46,286 nucleotides of DNA from assembly GCA_004369085.1 (NCBI GenBank), contig ML210366.1, positions 1 to 46,286 on the forward strand, in the 5' to 3' direction. The DNA is from Coprinopsis marcescibilis (Eukaryota; Basidiomycota; Agaricomycetes; Agaricales; Psathyrellaceae). Every line of letters begins with the position of its first letter. The first letter of the stretch is position 1. Shown piece after piece: positions 10,007 through 21,413 of this stretch. Under the pieces are notes generated by a model. The model was given only the letters and a program-made list of their open reading frames with translations. It made no database searches and was not told where the DNA came from. The position numbers and the translations under genes were made by a program.

Positions 10007-12013
10007 ATGACAGAAGCGAGCGATACTCATGCCGGTACACAGAAGGAGTGGGCGGTAAAACACCATAACTGTGGGTTTGCTCACCAATACTGTCGACTTT
10101 CAGCCTTTGTTGAGACAGGGCCATATCCTAGGCGTATCGGTACTACAACGTGCACAAAACGTTCAGCTACATCAGTCACAACTGAACGCGGTCGGTGGAG
10201 ATATGTACCAAACGATACATATAGGAACGCATGCAACACACATACACGATTTTGACTTAGACTTGACGCGAGGTATGTCAAGACGCTCTTCCTGTTTATC
10301 GAAATTCTTACGCAGGGCACCGCAGGCGGCTCATTGGCGCTGCTTCGCAGGTTTTCTGCAGTGGAGGCTACAGTTGACTCTGGGAAGGCAGCTTACGCTC
10401 GGTGCAAGCCAGGAACCCGGAGAGTTATCTTGCAGAATATCAAATCATGGACGATAGGTGCTAAGCCCTCTACTCCCCTTCTTTGGCTTTCTGGGCCAGC
10501 AGGAGGAGGCAAAACTTGCATCCAAAGAGAAGTTGTAGAGCTGTGTGAAGAGGAAGGGATTTTTGCCGCATCCTTCTTCTTTTCTACCCGCATTAATGGC
10601 CTCGACAAATCCACCTCTTTCGTCGCCACTATCGCACTTCAACTTTGCGCCTCGATCCCCGGCTATAAACGGTTGGTCAAGAGGAAGATTCGGAAGGACG
10701 GGTCGATCTTCGAAAAATCCCTTGAGACTCAGCTCACGGAACTGGTTGCTCGTCCCCTCAATCGCTTACAGACGTGCTGGTCAATTCATCGCCCTTGGGT
10801 CCCGTCAAGCTCTCCTCTATATGGATCGCTCGGAATGGGTGACACAAGGCCGAAAGTCATTATCGTGGACGGGCTAGATGAATGCCGAAACCCAGAAGAA
10901 CAAGTTCGCTTGATAAAACTCCTCGCATCTGCACTCGCCAACGCCCCCCTACTGTTCCGCGTCATAATTGCCAGTCGTCCAGAGTACGATATTCGCACTG
11001 CATTCCAAAGCGACGATGTCCAACCGATGGTATACCACATCAAGCTCCAAGACTATGATTCCCAAGCGGACATCAAGTCCTACTTTGCAGACTCGCTCCT
11101 TGAAATACGGGATAAACACCCCTGCGCTCCCGACATCCCAAAGTCTTGGCCATCTGACGATGACATTGAGAAGGTCGTGCAGAATGCATCAGGGCAATTT
11201 GTGTATGCGTCTACTCTGATCGCCTTCCTCCGCAATCCTCGTCGAAACCTTGTGGAGATGTTCGCTCTCGCTATAAACTTCCCTTCCTCGCCTTGCAACA
11301 GCATAAACCCGTTCACAAACCTCGATTCGCTATACACCCTCGTATTGGAATCAGCCGACGTCGAGCTTGATTTGTTGAGACGACTGCTGCACGGAATCAT
11401 CGCCTTATCAGCACCGCCCAAGTTAAACGATGGCTTCGACAAACCTCCTCTGATTACTCCTGCGTTCTTGGACGCATTCTACTGTCTGCCACCTGGGACC
11501 ACGAACGCTACTCTATGCGACTTACACTCCGTTCTACACGTCCCTCATAGCTCTGAATCAACATCTATCCTCCTACATCACAAGAGCCTCGAAGACTATC
11601 TTCTCTCTCCCGGTCGTTCCGGGAGATTCTACCGGCCTCCCTACGAAACACACGCAGAAATCGTTGACCAATCCAGTCTACACCTTGCCCAGTCTAACCT
11701 CGACCATAACCAGTCCAGTCGCACTCTGGCAACCACTTATTCCAGTATTTTCTGGCCGTATCATGCCCACGCTATGCTTGAGTCCGGGGATGGTGTCAAG
11801 CTCACTTCCAAGATCTCTCCGTTTCTTTCTGGAAGTGCACTCAAGTATAGGTGTATTGAACTTGCCAGCCCTTCGTCCACGCGGCCATCAACACCCCATG
11901 AACCCAAGCTTCAAGATACCATACACAGGATCATGGCAAGTCGCTCACATTCTCGTTTCGAAGCTTTGCAATTAACACCTTCAAAACTGTTATCAGTGTA
12001 CTCAAAGCGATAG
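10007..12013 (+). CDS. NACHT-domain NTPase (fungal NLR-like)
   Basis: Proposed exons 10007-10054, 10104-10272 and 10326-12013 keep one frame across introns of 49 and 53 bp and give about 634 residues. The NACHT core has a Walker A loop LSGPAGGGKTCI, a Walker B-type strand VIIVDGLDECRN, a sensor-like RVIIASRPEYDI and the downstream FVYASTLIAFL segment usual in this family. The N-terminus contains QLNAVGGDMYQTIHI, a Gly/Asn-rich lead-in often seen before NACHT in agaricomycetes. No ankyrin, TPR or WD repeats follow. Such proteins are thought to act in non-self recognition and programmed cell death; that role is inference. Weak donor GTAAAA makes exon 1 tentative. A 58 bp intron at 11996-12053 (donor GTGTAC) would bypass the stop and add about 79 residues ending at 12293. 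Confidence 0.8.
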
Positions 12014-12416
12014 CTGCACTGCGTTGTGTGTGCAATTGGTGCAACTATGCCAGATTTGCGATCATTGGGTCGATCTTTTTGGCGACCTTTTCAGTGAAAG
12101 CACGGTTCGCAAAGGAGTTTTCAAGGGGATCCCCGAACTCCCTCGTGAACAATTAGTCCGTCGCGTGAATCAGGCTATGGCACTCCGGTTCACTGAGTGG
12201 CAATCTTATTGCGAGTGGTTGCGGTGGCATGGGCGATGGCACGGCTCGGGAACCATAGACAACTTTCTGGCTTTTCATTCGCCAGCTAGCTGAAATCGTC
12301 ACGCTCAGTTCCCAAAGTAAGACGTATACAGTGGTGGTACAACGATTACGATTACACGATGATTAAGTTAGTAGTTTGTTGAATGTAGTCCATGATAATA
12401 GTAGATAGGGTATCCA

Positions 12417-15400
12417 CTACAGTGGGGGAAGAGGCCGCCGACATTGAGGGCAGATATTCTGCAAGGTTAATAAAAAGGGATCAGCTTCTGAGGATTTCGT
12501 GTTAGATATAGTTAGTGCACACCTTGATTGCCAACCACTGAGACATGAAACAAAAGTTGCGTTAATGTCCTGAATAACAAACTGCATAAAACGTTGTAAC
12601 AAATACCTTCTCTAAGCATTCCGTATGCTAAATTTCCCCATGAGATGTGGAACACAGCCTGGATAATCGAAGAGGACTCACGAATAAATGGTGACAAGGC
12701 GCTAAACTATAACTCTTCCTTGCATTTGAGCTGCCCACACTTTGCATTGCACCAAAAAAGCCAGTCCTCCTGGAAGTTGTAGCGCCGCGTAAGTCGGTAT
12801 CAGCGTTGGAGGAGGACACGACCCCTTGGTCATGTTTTTCGCTCTTTGCGCGGAGAGAAGGGCCGAGAAGGATGGAGTCCATGCAGATAGCGCAATCTCC
12901 CAGAGATTGTTCTGGCGCCTCTGGGTCAAGAGGTGGCATGGGCGGATGATAGTCGTAGCCTTTAGCAGCTTTGAACTAAATAACAGGTTGATGAGCCGGG
13001 TAAAAACAAAGGGCAGAGGAGAACGCACTTTCTCGGGAAGAAAGAAGGAGGGACTGATGATGTCCTGGAGTATGACAATAGTCGCCTGCAGGATGACGAA
13101 AGTTGCAAGAAAAGGGGCCCATGCTAGAACGGCCGTAAGTTACAGCCAACAATATCAAACGTGCGGGAGCACTTACGCCGTGGTTCAACGTCAAGAACAT
13201 TTTTCGGACACCAGAGGAAATCTTTAACCGTGGACAATCAGTGAATTTTCGTAACAACCTGTCACGAGAACACCCACAAATCGCGCTAAACAGTCGACAC
13301 AGAGTAGTTCCAATGACATATTCCTTTGATAGCCCACTTGACCTATTCCTCCGGGCAGATCTCATGATTTGTGGCAGCCAGATGAAGGAATACGTAGTAG
13401 CCACAAAGATCACGGACAACATCGGCGACAAGATCACCCTCACAATTACTGCCAGGAATATGAAGAGACCAATCCCTACAAATAAAAAAGGTTAAGCATG
13501 CCTCTCATAATCTCCAATCGAAGTGTAAAAGTGTTACATACATTGGCGAGCTTGAGGATCTGTACGCAGATGGTGGATGAAGAACGAAAAGAAGCTCATT
13601 GTGGTTGAGGGGATAGTCGTGGCGGCCCCAGCAGTATTTGTGGTTGGAGGTGCTTGCGTAGTTTGAGATGGAGGTGCAGGCGGTGTGATTCGCAGTAGAC
13701 TAGGAAATGGAGAAGCCGAGCTATCAGGGGGAGTAGCCCCACTTAGAGTTTGACCACTCCCAGGCCAGCTAGCGTCTGGCAGTGACGGCGCATTAGTCTC
13801 GTGATCAGAATTACTGAGAGAACTAAACGTTCGCAGATTGCTTCCCGACCGCCTGATGTTTACAGGTGTGGTTACCGGTCTTGGAACGGCCTGTGCGGTC
13901 GCCGGTGTTAAGTTCGGTGGTGGATTTGGTGGTGGTTGTGGTGGAGTAAATGTTTCTGGAACTTGTATACTGTTGACGAGCATGCAGAATTGCTGGAAAC
14001 TGCTATTATTTAAATGATTCGTCGCCAAAGATACTGGACACTCACAGCTTCTTGGACGAATAGAATGCATGCTAAGAACGCTGGTGCGATCAAGGACATA
14101 GATGGACGGCCCTCAGCTAGAATAGCAAATGTGATGTGACCAGCGAAGGAAACAGAATCCATTATTGCTTGAGATAGGAAAGTCCAACGGGAAACACGAG
14201 AGATCCCCGAAGGATTTCTACTATTATCCATTTGTCGTGAGAAGAGTACGAGGACGATGAGGTATGACAGGGCGGACAATCCCGCGTCTAGAGAATATTA
14301 GAACGAGTGGGATAGACATTCAATGATACGGACTCACAAGTTGTAACTTTGCGAAAGAAGGTTCTTGATCTAGTAGACCGGTTAACTCATGTGTGAATGT
14401 GGAATTTGTTTGCTCACCTTAGACTTTCAGTGTCGTTTAGTGTGTACATTATACCGCAATCTTTACTCAATAATAATCCTGTGATCGACATTTGCGGAGG
14501 TGACACAGTCGAGATTCCAGTGGGGTTCTGGATCTCTCCTTCCAATTCGTTCATCAAGAACTCCGGAACTGGGACTGGATGGATATGAGCGAAGAACGTA
14601 AACGAACAATTAGTCTTTGGGAGGTCGTCTATGGAAAAAGGTAAACTTTGTCCGTTCCGAGGTACTTTCAGCACCCACCCGAGGAGGTTTCCACGTCTAA
14701 GACCCCAGCATCGATGATGTTTTTCAGTTTGTTAATCCGGGAATTGAGTTCAGGAGCGATAATGCTCGCTGTTGCGTTTCGAACCGATTCGGGAACAAGG
14801 GCTGGGAGTAAGCGGATATCTATGCGCTGACTACAATCAGTGTAGGTATTAGTGACACGTATAAAGACTGGCCTACGAACCCCGACGGCTCAGCAAAACC
14901 ATATATTGAACCGTTGCTCAGGAAATGCACCCCTTCGAATTCAAAGCGAAGGTTTTCTGAAGTCCGTTTATTGGTCAGCTCGATGCGTCCCTACAGAAAG
15001 AACGTCAATCTTTAATGCGTGGTTTGAGTGGGTGAATGGCACGCGCATGCACAAGAGAAAGGTCGCTGTCGGGTAACACCGTTTCATCCATCTGTAGTGG
15101 CCTCTTCTCAACAACACTGAGAGCGAGCTTCTCAGAGGACTCCCAGTCCCAATCTCCCAGGCGCTCCACAACATCGGTGAGGTTGAGTCCGGGAAGATAC
15201 TGTTCTGTCAGCGTTGCCCACGGGACCGATTCGTTAAGATTCGGGGCAGTGAGATTGTAAAACTGAGAGCCCCCATGGATGAAGCCAGTGATGTTCTGGT
15301 AGTAGGAGCTGCGATATGGGTCGAGCTGGAGACCTTGCAGCCCGAATTCATCTAGTATTGGCGCCAAAGCAGGGTCTCGATCCAGCTAGTTATCCTTGAG

Positions 15401-15686
15401 TGAACTTCGCTGTGCCATATCATGTAACACCACATACGATTGTGAAGTTGGATTCAGTTCCGTTGAGCCAAGCTGTATAGTTCGATAGTTGCCATGTCAG
15501 GGCCCTCAGGGCATCTTGGTGTTGGTGCCTTGCCAGAAATTCGTCACCATTGTGGCTGTTGAGCATGAACAACAAGAAGCTCAGGAAGAGGAAGGAGGGC
15601 ACAGAGCTGCGTGGTCGCGCCGGCATTTGGACATGTTGCTGTTGTCTTGCATTTCCGGTTTCTTCGTCGTTATTTGTGATGTCCAT
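12417..15686 (-). CDS. TUL1: Transmembrane RING E3 ubiquitin ligase, Tul1/Dsc complex subunit
   Basis: Fifteen exons encode about 829 residues: 15438-15686, 15053-15385, 14881-14990, 14679-14830, 14418-14628, 14338-14369, 14046-14287, 13542-13992, 13278-13475, 13177-13221, 13029-13123, 12682-12975, 12607-12627, 12523-12537, 12417-12458. A signal anchor (FLFLSFLLFMLNSHNG) precedes a long lumenal domain with many N-glycosylation sites (YTAWLNGTES, NITGFIHGG), then several membrane helices with a Pro-rich loop, then a C-terminal RING-H2: CAIC at 734-737, a long insert, PCHHLFHTECLEKW, CPQC. Tul1/Dsc complexes ubiquitinate membrane proteins in Golgi/ER/endosome and activate SREBP in fission yeast. 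The exon 2 donor is uncertain: GTGCAT at 15052 is used here, and a GC donor six bases on is possible. ATGs at 15755 and 15626 are alternative starts. Confidence 0.9.
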
Positions 15687-15836
15687 ACAGGTGAGATGTC
15701 GACGACGACGACGAAGCGTTCTTTCATGTTGCTGGCCTCGGGGGTCGACTCGCATTGAGCACGGACCTCGGTGGTAATTAATATCACGTGCGCATCAAAT
15801 CGCGTAGGAACCGCGACGACTTGGGCTACAACGTTC
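15687..15836. promoter_or_regulatory. Divergent promoter TUL1 / NNF1 with CACGTG site
   Basis: Only 150 bp separate the two start codons. It includes a CACGTG (bHLH-type E-box) at 15785-15790 in the context ATATCACGTG. Known E-box biology suggests regulator binding; occupancy cannot be seen here. If TUL1 starts at 15755 the spacer is shorter still. Confidence 0.5.
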
Positions 15837-16645
15837 ATGTTCAACCAATCTGGAAGCCGACGCTGGACTCATTTCCATTCTGCACTTCAACTAGCTGTGC
15901 AGCGCTCAGCGCGTAAATGGACGTGAGCACCTTGTATCACTATATGCCCAACACCAGTCTAAATGGTCTGCAGATTTGACGACTTTGCAGAATGTTTCCC
16001 TCTTTACGTGCAAGAAGACAAGAACAGTGCCTTGGCAACTTTCACTAGTATCTCGGACTATATCGAAAGCCAGACCATCGTGAGTGAGGATTGTTTCTCA
16101 ACGATTACAACAACTTAAGTGCTCCCAGAATGACTTGGACAAGCTATTTACCGATTACAACGTACACGAGAACATTGACATTTTGCATAAGATCGTTACG
16201 GACGCGAAAGATCGCAAGGCCCGAGGAGAGACTCGAAAGGATGCTTGGAGGGAGGATCTGAACCCTCGGATTGCTGTTGGTGCCAAGACTACCCCCATCT
16301 TGGAGAAGGAGATTCTGAGACTGAAGCAGCAGCTTGCGGAGGCATGTAACCCTCTCATTCTCCTTCGAAGATCAAGGTCTTACTCTTGCTAAATCCAGAG
16401 AGAGAAGCTGAACTCTCAGCTACAGGCAGACTTGGAGGCAGCAACGCGCCAAACAGACGAAATTAACGCCAGGGCACTTGAGATGGTTGAGCAAGTCGAC
16501 AAAGTATGCGACCGCAAGGTTATAACGCTATCCTTATTAATCAATCTTATAGGCGCAGGAGGAATGGGAGAATCTCCCCCAAGAGGACATAGAAGCTTGG
16601 TCAGTCCACATGGCAGAAACTTTGAAACCTGCTGTCCGAGGATAA
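15837..16645 (+). CDS. NNF1: Kinetochore protein Nnf1 (Mis12/MIND complex)
   Basis: Five exons (15837-15922, 15974-16079, 16129-16341, 16399-16503, 16553-16645) encode 200 residues. The N-terminal block RRWTHFHSALQLAVQRSARK followed by WTFDDFAECFPL is the conserved start of Nnf1/PMF1, followed by EFDKLF-like NDLDKLFTDYNV and a long coiled coil from about residue 115 (EKEILRLKQQLAE, REKLNSQLQADLEAA). Nnf1 is one of four MIND subunits that link the inner kinetochore to Ndc80. Intron 3 (16342-16398) uses a GC donor, GAG|GCATGT, because the nearby GT at 16346 would create a stop codon at the joint. The ATG at 15837 was chosen since it starts the conserved block. Confidence 0.88.
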
Positions 16646-17100
16646 ATCCGATAGCAAAGGCACTGTATTTTTACTTGTATATATCTCATCTCGCGTTATT
16701 TTCGAGCTAATTTGGCACTTACTCATCAGAATCTCCCGCCGCATCTCTGAGGAGTGGCTCACATGCCGTCTTCCCGTCTCATAGTACATAAGCGTAGGTC
16801 GCAGCTACGCTATTCGCTCTTCTTTCCTTCTCAGGCGCATTCTGGGGCGCTGAATCGATTACGCTCTCCTATCCCCGATCGGTCCGCGAAAATCGAATGC
16901 ATCGGAAGCAAATCAAACAGCTTGCCCGTACTTTGGATCGTTAGACTACTCGAGATGCTTGCATTATGCGCCTCGCGTATTCGGCGGCAACTTTGAGTTG
17001 GGCCAAGGAAATATTAACTTGTACCAGAACGCTGAAACCTCAAGCAGTAAAAAGCGCCCACTTCGACGCTCTCTTTACCTCTTTCTTCGCTTCCAAGCAG
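16646..17100. other. Intergenic spacer upstream of tyrosinase
   Basis: About 455 bp with no supported gene. Short open frames run through it in two frames but lack protein-like sequence until the tyrosinase signal peptide at 17101. Confidence 0.45.
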
Positions 17101-18497
17101 ATGTTCACTGCATCGATCTGCCTGATGCTTGCGGCCATCTGTCTTTCCTTGGCAACACCAGCCACCGAGACACACCATCCTGCAACGACCCCAAGCCGGA
17201 AGTGCTCCACTGTTCGAGTTCGTTATGAATGGTGTGTCCCCAGCTATCCCAGCTATCCCCAGCTATGGATTCCCGATTTACGATCTCTTATTTACTACAT
17301 GGTGTTGGTTTGTAGGCGGGACCTTTCCTCGGATGACAAGCGAGAATACATACGTGCAATTAAATGTCTACAGCGCCTACCCGCTCGAGATGGACACAAG
17401 CCCGAAGTCCGATCTCGTTCCGACGAGATACAGGCCGCCCATATAGATCTGGCGGATGTCGTTCATCAAGTGGTAAGTAGGGTGCTGCGAAGCACACACA
17501 GGCCTTCGACCGTCAAACCTTGTTGAATATCACTCGGACAGGGGTTTTTCTTGCCGTGGCACAGATTCTTCGTCTTCATTCACGAAACTGCATTACGCAA
17601 CGAATGTAGTTATAGCGGACCCATTCCGTAAGTCTCACCCTGTCTAAAGGTCTCACCATGCTGATCAAGAGGTATACACATGAAGGTACTGGGATGTTAC
17701 CCGAGATGCCGACTCTGATAAGCCGTCCGTATACCCTCCGATCATCCGATGCACATTTGGCTAATGAAAACATAAAGGATGAAAGAATCCCCAGTTTTCG
17801 ATTCTGACTTTGGTTTTGGTGGGAATGGAAGCCCAGGGACTTACAGCTTGCCTCCAATGAACTTCCCAAATCCATCTCGGATCGATAAGTGGGCATATAG
17901 CAGAGGTTGCGTAGAGGACGGTCCTTTCAAAAAGTCCACTCTTTCTTTGGGGCCTGGAAAGCTCATCACAAATCACTGTATTGTTCGCAACATAAATGAA
18001 ACTTACCGCCCATTCCTCAAGTCGTCCGCACTCATCGATATGAAGAATAGACCGGGTTTTGAATCATTCTCCTTCGAATTGGAAGGCCGGCCGCGGACCA
18101 CGACGTATCGTATTCACGACGGGGCTCACGTCCTCGTCGGGGGAGACATGAGCAACGTATACTCCAGTCCAGGGGGTGAGCAAATCGTTTCAGATCCACT
18201 TTTTGGTACTTGGGCGGTAGCGCCCATCCAACTTCTGACACATGTTGGCCCTTTCCTTCATTTATAGATCCCCTCTTCTTCTTACATCACGCCAATCTCG
18301 ACAGGATTTGGTGGGAATGGCAACAGGTAAAGCCTGCCAAGCGCATATACGAAGTCTCTGGACGCACGACTGTCGATCCACCGTTCCACAATGTCACGCT
18401 AGACTTCTCACTCCGTTTCAATACCTTGGCTTCTCCAATACGAGTTAGGGATGTGATGAATATCGTCTCCAATCCCTTGTGCTACATTTATCTTTGA
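17101..18497 (+). CDS. Secreted tyrosinase (type-3 copper oxidase)
   Basis: Exons 17101-17231, 17316-17472, 17542-17627, 17686-about 17721, 17778-18175 and 18268-18497. The N-terminus MFTASICLMLAAICLSLATP is a signal peptide. CuA residues lie in AAHIDLADVVHQVGFFLPWH plus a following IHE; CuB in HDGAHVLVGGDM and DPLFFLHHANLDRIWW. The short secreted agaricomycete tyrosinases oxidise phenols and end with VRDVM...LCY as here. The fourth junction is a problem: the obvious GT donor at 17729 breaks the frame by one base, while a GC donor at 17722 (GCCGTC) restores it, giving 345 residues and a 56 bp intron. Either a rare GC-AG intron, a one-base lesion or a sequencing error. The gene should be treated as possibly defective. 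Confidence 0.8.
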
Positions 18498-18957
18498 ATT
18501 AGAAGACGGATTGAATTTGAACTCCGTCACGGGCGCTGGTCTTCAGATTCTCCAGATTTTCTTCAGCGCCGCGTCCCGACATTATTTCTCCGAGGGGAAA
18601 AATACGTCACGCGTCAGAAAGTGTGGTTCAAGCAATAGATTGGGTGCTATTTTACATATGGAGTGGTTTCTACAGTGTGTCAATTTCTATCAAACTGTGA
18701 GTGTGGATACGAACGGGTCGGAAGGAGCAGCGCTTCCGGTTCTAGGGCTACAAGATATGCATGCGCATTACATGATTAATACGGTACCGTGTGTTGCGTA
18801 GATCAAACATAAAGATGAGTCAAGTCGTTAAAAAGTATGTCCGGGTGTAGTTGATGTAAATAGAAAGAAAAGTAGATAATGGACTATTTGTGGAAATTGG
18901 AAGAAGAGGTCTAGGTTTGAGGAAGGGATAGAATGAAAACAAAAGGCATCCGTGGAG
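18498..18957. other. Convergent intergenic region
   Basis: Holds the 3' flanks of tyrosinase and the unknown minus-strand gene. One plus-strand frame (18511-18801) is open but has no recognisable protein character. Confidence 0.45.
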
Positions 18958-20525
18958 TTAGTGTTTGGGGCGACGAAGGCGGAACTGAGGTTGCCAACTA
19001 CCCAAAGAGACATGATGCACACTAACGAGAACAATATCTTCAAGGCGGACCTCGTGGTGCCGAACGCCGATTTTCCACCGAGCGTCAGCTCCGTCCTCGA
19101 GATTCCGATCCTTGTTCTCCTACAAGTCCACGGCGGTTAATTGCAAGTTGGCTGGAAGAAGCAACTGAGACTTACATCGATGAATCTCTGAACACATTTT
19201 GCGATATTTTTGGCCAGTTTCGCCATGGTAATGGGTCCTGGAGGACTACGGAAATCCTTCGTTGGAATCTGACGGGTCCATTGACGGTATCCTGGCCACT
19301 GGGAGGGAGGGACCATCAGTTGAGTTACTGCGTTAGACAGCTAAGTAGATCCATACCTCAAGGCGGATAGAGACGCTGGGTCCGCGACCTTCGAAGACAG
19401 GCTTCTCGCGGTCAACCATCCTCTTGACTCGTGAGTGCAGGGCGTCAACGAGCGGGATGCCGAATTCGGACGGGCTCTCCATTGCGAAGTAAAGCGGAAG
19501 CTCGAGGGAGATCTCCTCGACATAGCGCTTACGGTCGCTGTTGGTGTGAGGCTTGTATACGGCCTGAGGAACCCAGGGTCCGGTGAAAGATTCTGAAGGG
19601 AGGGATCTCGCCCTCAAGAAAATGTGATATTGCTCGCGGTAAGAGAGCAATCTGGTTGAAGTCTATAGGAAGTGAATAACGGTAGTATGTAGTAGAATGC
19701 AAGGCCACTTACCTCGGAGGTCGGCAAAGTTGTGGAGCCACTGGGGGGAGTCTGCATAACCGAGTAATTTGACGGTGTTTGTGGAGTCGAGACCACGGAT
19801 GATTCCGACTTTGGGGACAAGTGCTCGGATGTGGAAGGAGCCGAGTGCATAACAGAAAGAGCGGGGCTCAGGTTCGCCATATTGTTTGGCAGTGAATAGC
19901 TGTTGATAGCGTAGTGGGCAGAATCATCGAGAATATGACTTGTAGCCTCGTTCATCGCGTTTGGATAAGAATCATGGGCTTGCTGTAGCGCAGGCCACTG
20001 GCCTTCAAAGTGGAAATTGTGAGAAGGGTTGGACGTGAGCGTGTTGCCATTGACGGCGGGGGACAATGAGGCGTTGGTATTCCGCATCCACATGTCTGTG
20101 TCTTGCGTGGAAAAAGGATAGAAGTTGTTTTGTACTGGCAGAGGCGGGTTGGAGTAAACAGAACGGTTACTGTCAAAACTCAACGCCCGAGGTGAATCAC
20201 GGTTACGAGGATCCACTTGGTAGTTGTTGTTTCCCTATAATAGACATTAACGATCGACACTCCCGTTAGATATGAGGGAGAACTCACGAAGTAAGAAGAA
20301 GCCATTGGACGAGTATAGGACTGAATGGGATTACAAGGGGTCGAGATCAAATGGGATGAAGTCCAATTTGTACCCGACGTGCGTTGGTACGACTGTCGCG
20401 CTGAGGTGTACCCAGGAATAGACTGAAATGAGAGGGGATCAAAGTGAGTCCTGAAACACAGTGAGTTGAGATCAACGTAATAAACGGTGGAGATCGCACA
20501 TAGTAGTCATGGCTGTCACGCTCAT
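18958..20525 (-). CDS. Uncharacterised agaricomycete protein, disordered N-terminus with conserved C-terminus
   Basis: Six exons (20500-20525, 20288-20450, 19713-20234, 19357-19662, 19176-19298, 18958-19119) with introns of 49, 53, 50, 58 and 56 bp encode 433 residues. The first 220 or so residues are Ser/Thr/Asn/Gln/Pro-rich (SVVSTPQTPSNYSVMQTPPS). The rest is ordered: LSYREQYHIFLRARSLP, GIPLVDALHSRVKRMVD, then WPGYRQWTRQIPTKDFRSPP, ITMAKLAKNIAKCVQRFID and a C-terminal SVHHVSLGSWQPQFRLRR. I recognise this block only as a basidiomycete hypothetical family. The layout (disordered Ser/Thr/Pro tail plus basic conserved region) would suit a nuclear regulator, but no DNA-binding fold is identified. 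The start at 20525 is tentative; a shorter start at 20305 removes the first two exons. Confidence 0.7.
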
Positions 20526-21413
20526 ACTTGGTTTTGACGAGATCAGGGGGGGTTGTGAGAAAGGGTGCTCTTGGATACTTGGAAAGCTTTATAAAGGCGT
20601 CTATACAGCTTTAACAGCAGGAACCAAATTCGGAAGGAAGGGTGCCAGGGAAAGTGCTGTTAAGGAACACTTGTGTTGAGAAGTCAGAGGACGCTTGTTC
20701 GGACTCAAAAGAGGCAGGCGGACCACAGGTTTGTTGGGAAGGCCCGGCGGTGATTCTGTCGAAGGACGCTATCAGGAATGTCGGCATTCGATATTCAGCC
20801 CACACTTTGCTAATGGAGACACAAAAGAAAGAAATGGGTGCATCGTATTGCCATTCCGTGACATCGAACGGGCGAACTGTTCTAAATGGTATTCCAAGGG
20901 CTGAGCAGCAATCCCGGTTGGGAAAGCTCGAGGTGGAACACAGTGTGATAGGGAAGCTTCGAAAAGACGAAATGCACAGCCGTAGATACAGTATTGCGCA
21001 GAAAGCACGATCATGACAGTCCTGCGAGGAACAGAGCGGTGTTGCCAGTTGGCGCTGCGAAAACAACGGGTCTATTTATTATTACACTGTTAGCTGGTGA
21101 CTTCAGAGATCGTCCACGAAGAAATTGGGGGTCCGGACCATTGAATTTTGCGTAGAAAATCATGGGCGCCACACTAAACGTGCGCTGTGGGGTCCAGCTA
21201 GGTCAATTCGGCAAGAGGAGAGCTGTGTTGGGCGGTGCAACCCACAACAGCCTCACGCGCGGGAACAAACTTCTGCTTTCGTAAACGAGTCCCACGGTCC
21301 GGTTGCCAAACAATCTCGCATGTGTCCAGCGCGCCTGCCATCAAGACTCCGACATACTCGAGCCGTGTCCTTTCTCCGTCAATTGCCAAATCAAACAACA
21401 GCTTTTGTGCAAT
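20526..21413. promoter_or_regulatory. Long divergent upstream region
   Basis: An 888 bp spacer between the unknown minus-strand gene and LEO1, the longest divergent spacer here. A TATA-like TTTATAAAG lies at about 20588-20596, roughly 65 bp upstream of the minus-strand ATG. Several open frames on both strands (for example 20642-21016 plus and 20611-21066 minus) overlap each other and show no family features, so none is called. Confidence 0.4.

Noticed and set aside
10007..18497. A defence or secondary-metabolite cluster built from NACHT, TUL1, NNF1 and tyrosinase
   Set aside because: The genes belong to unrelated conserved pathways, no backbone biosynthetic enzyme, transporter or pathway regulator accompanies them, and their adjacency is sufficiently explained by chance.
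20611..21066. Overlapping open frames on both strands upstream of LEO1
   Set aside because: They overlap each other, lack splice-consistent extensions and show no recognisable domain; treated as promoter region.
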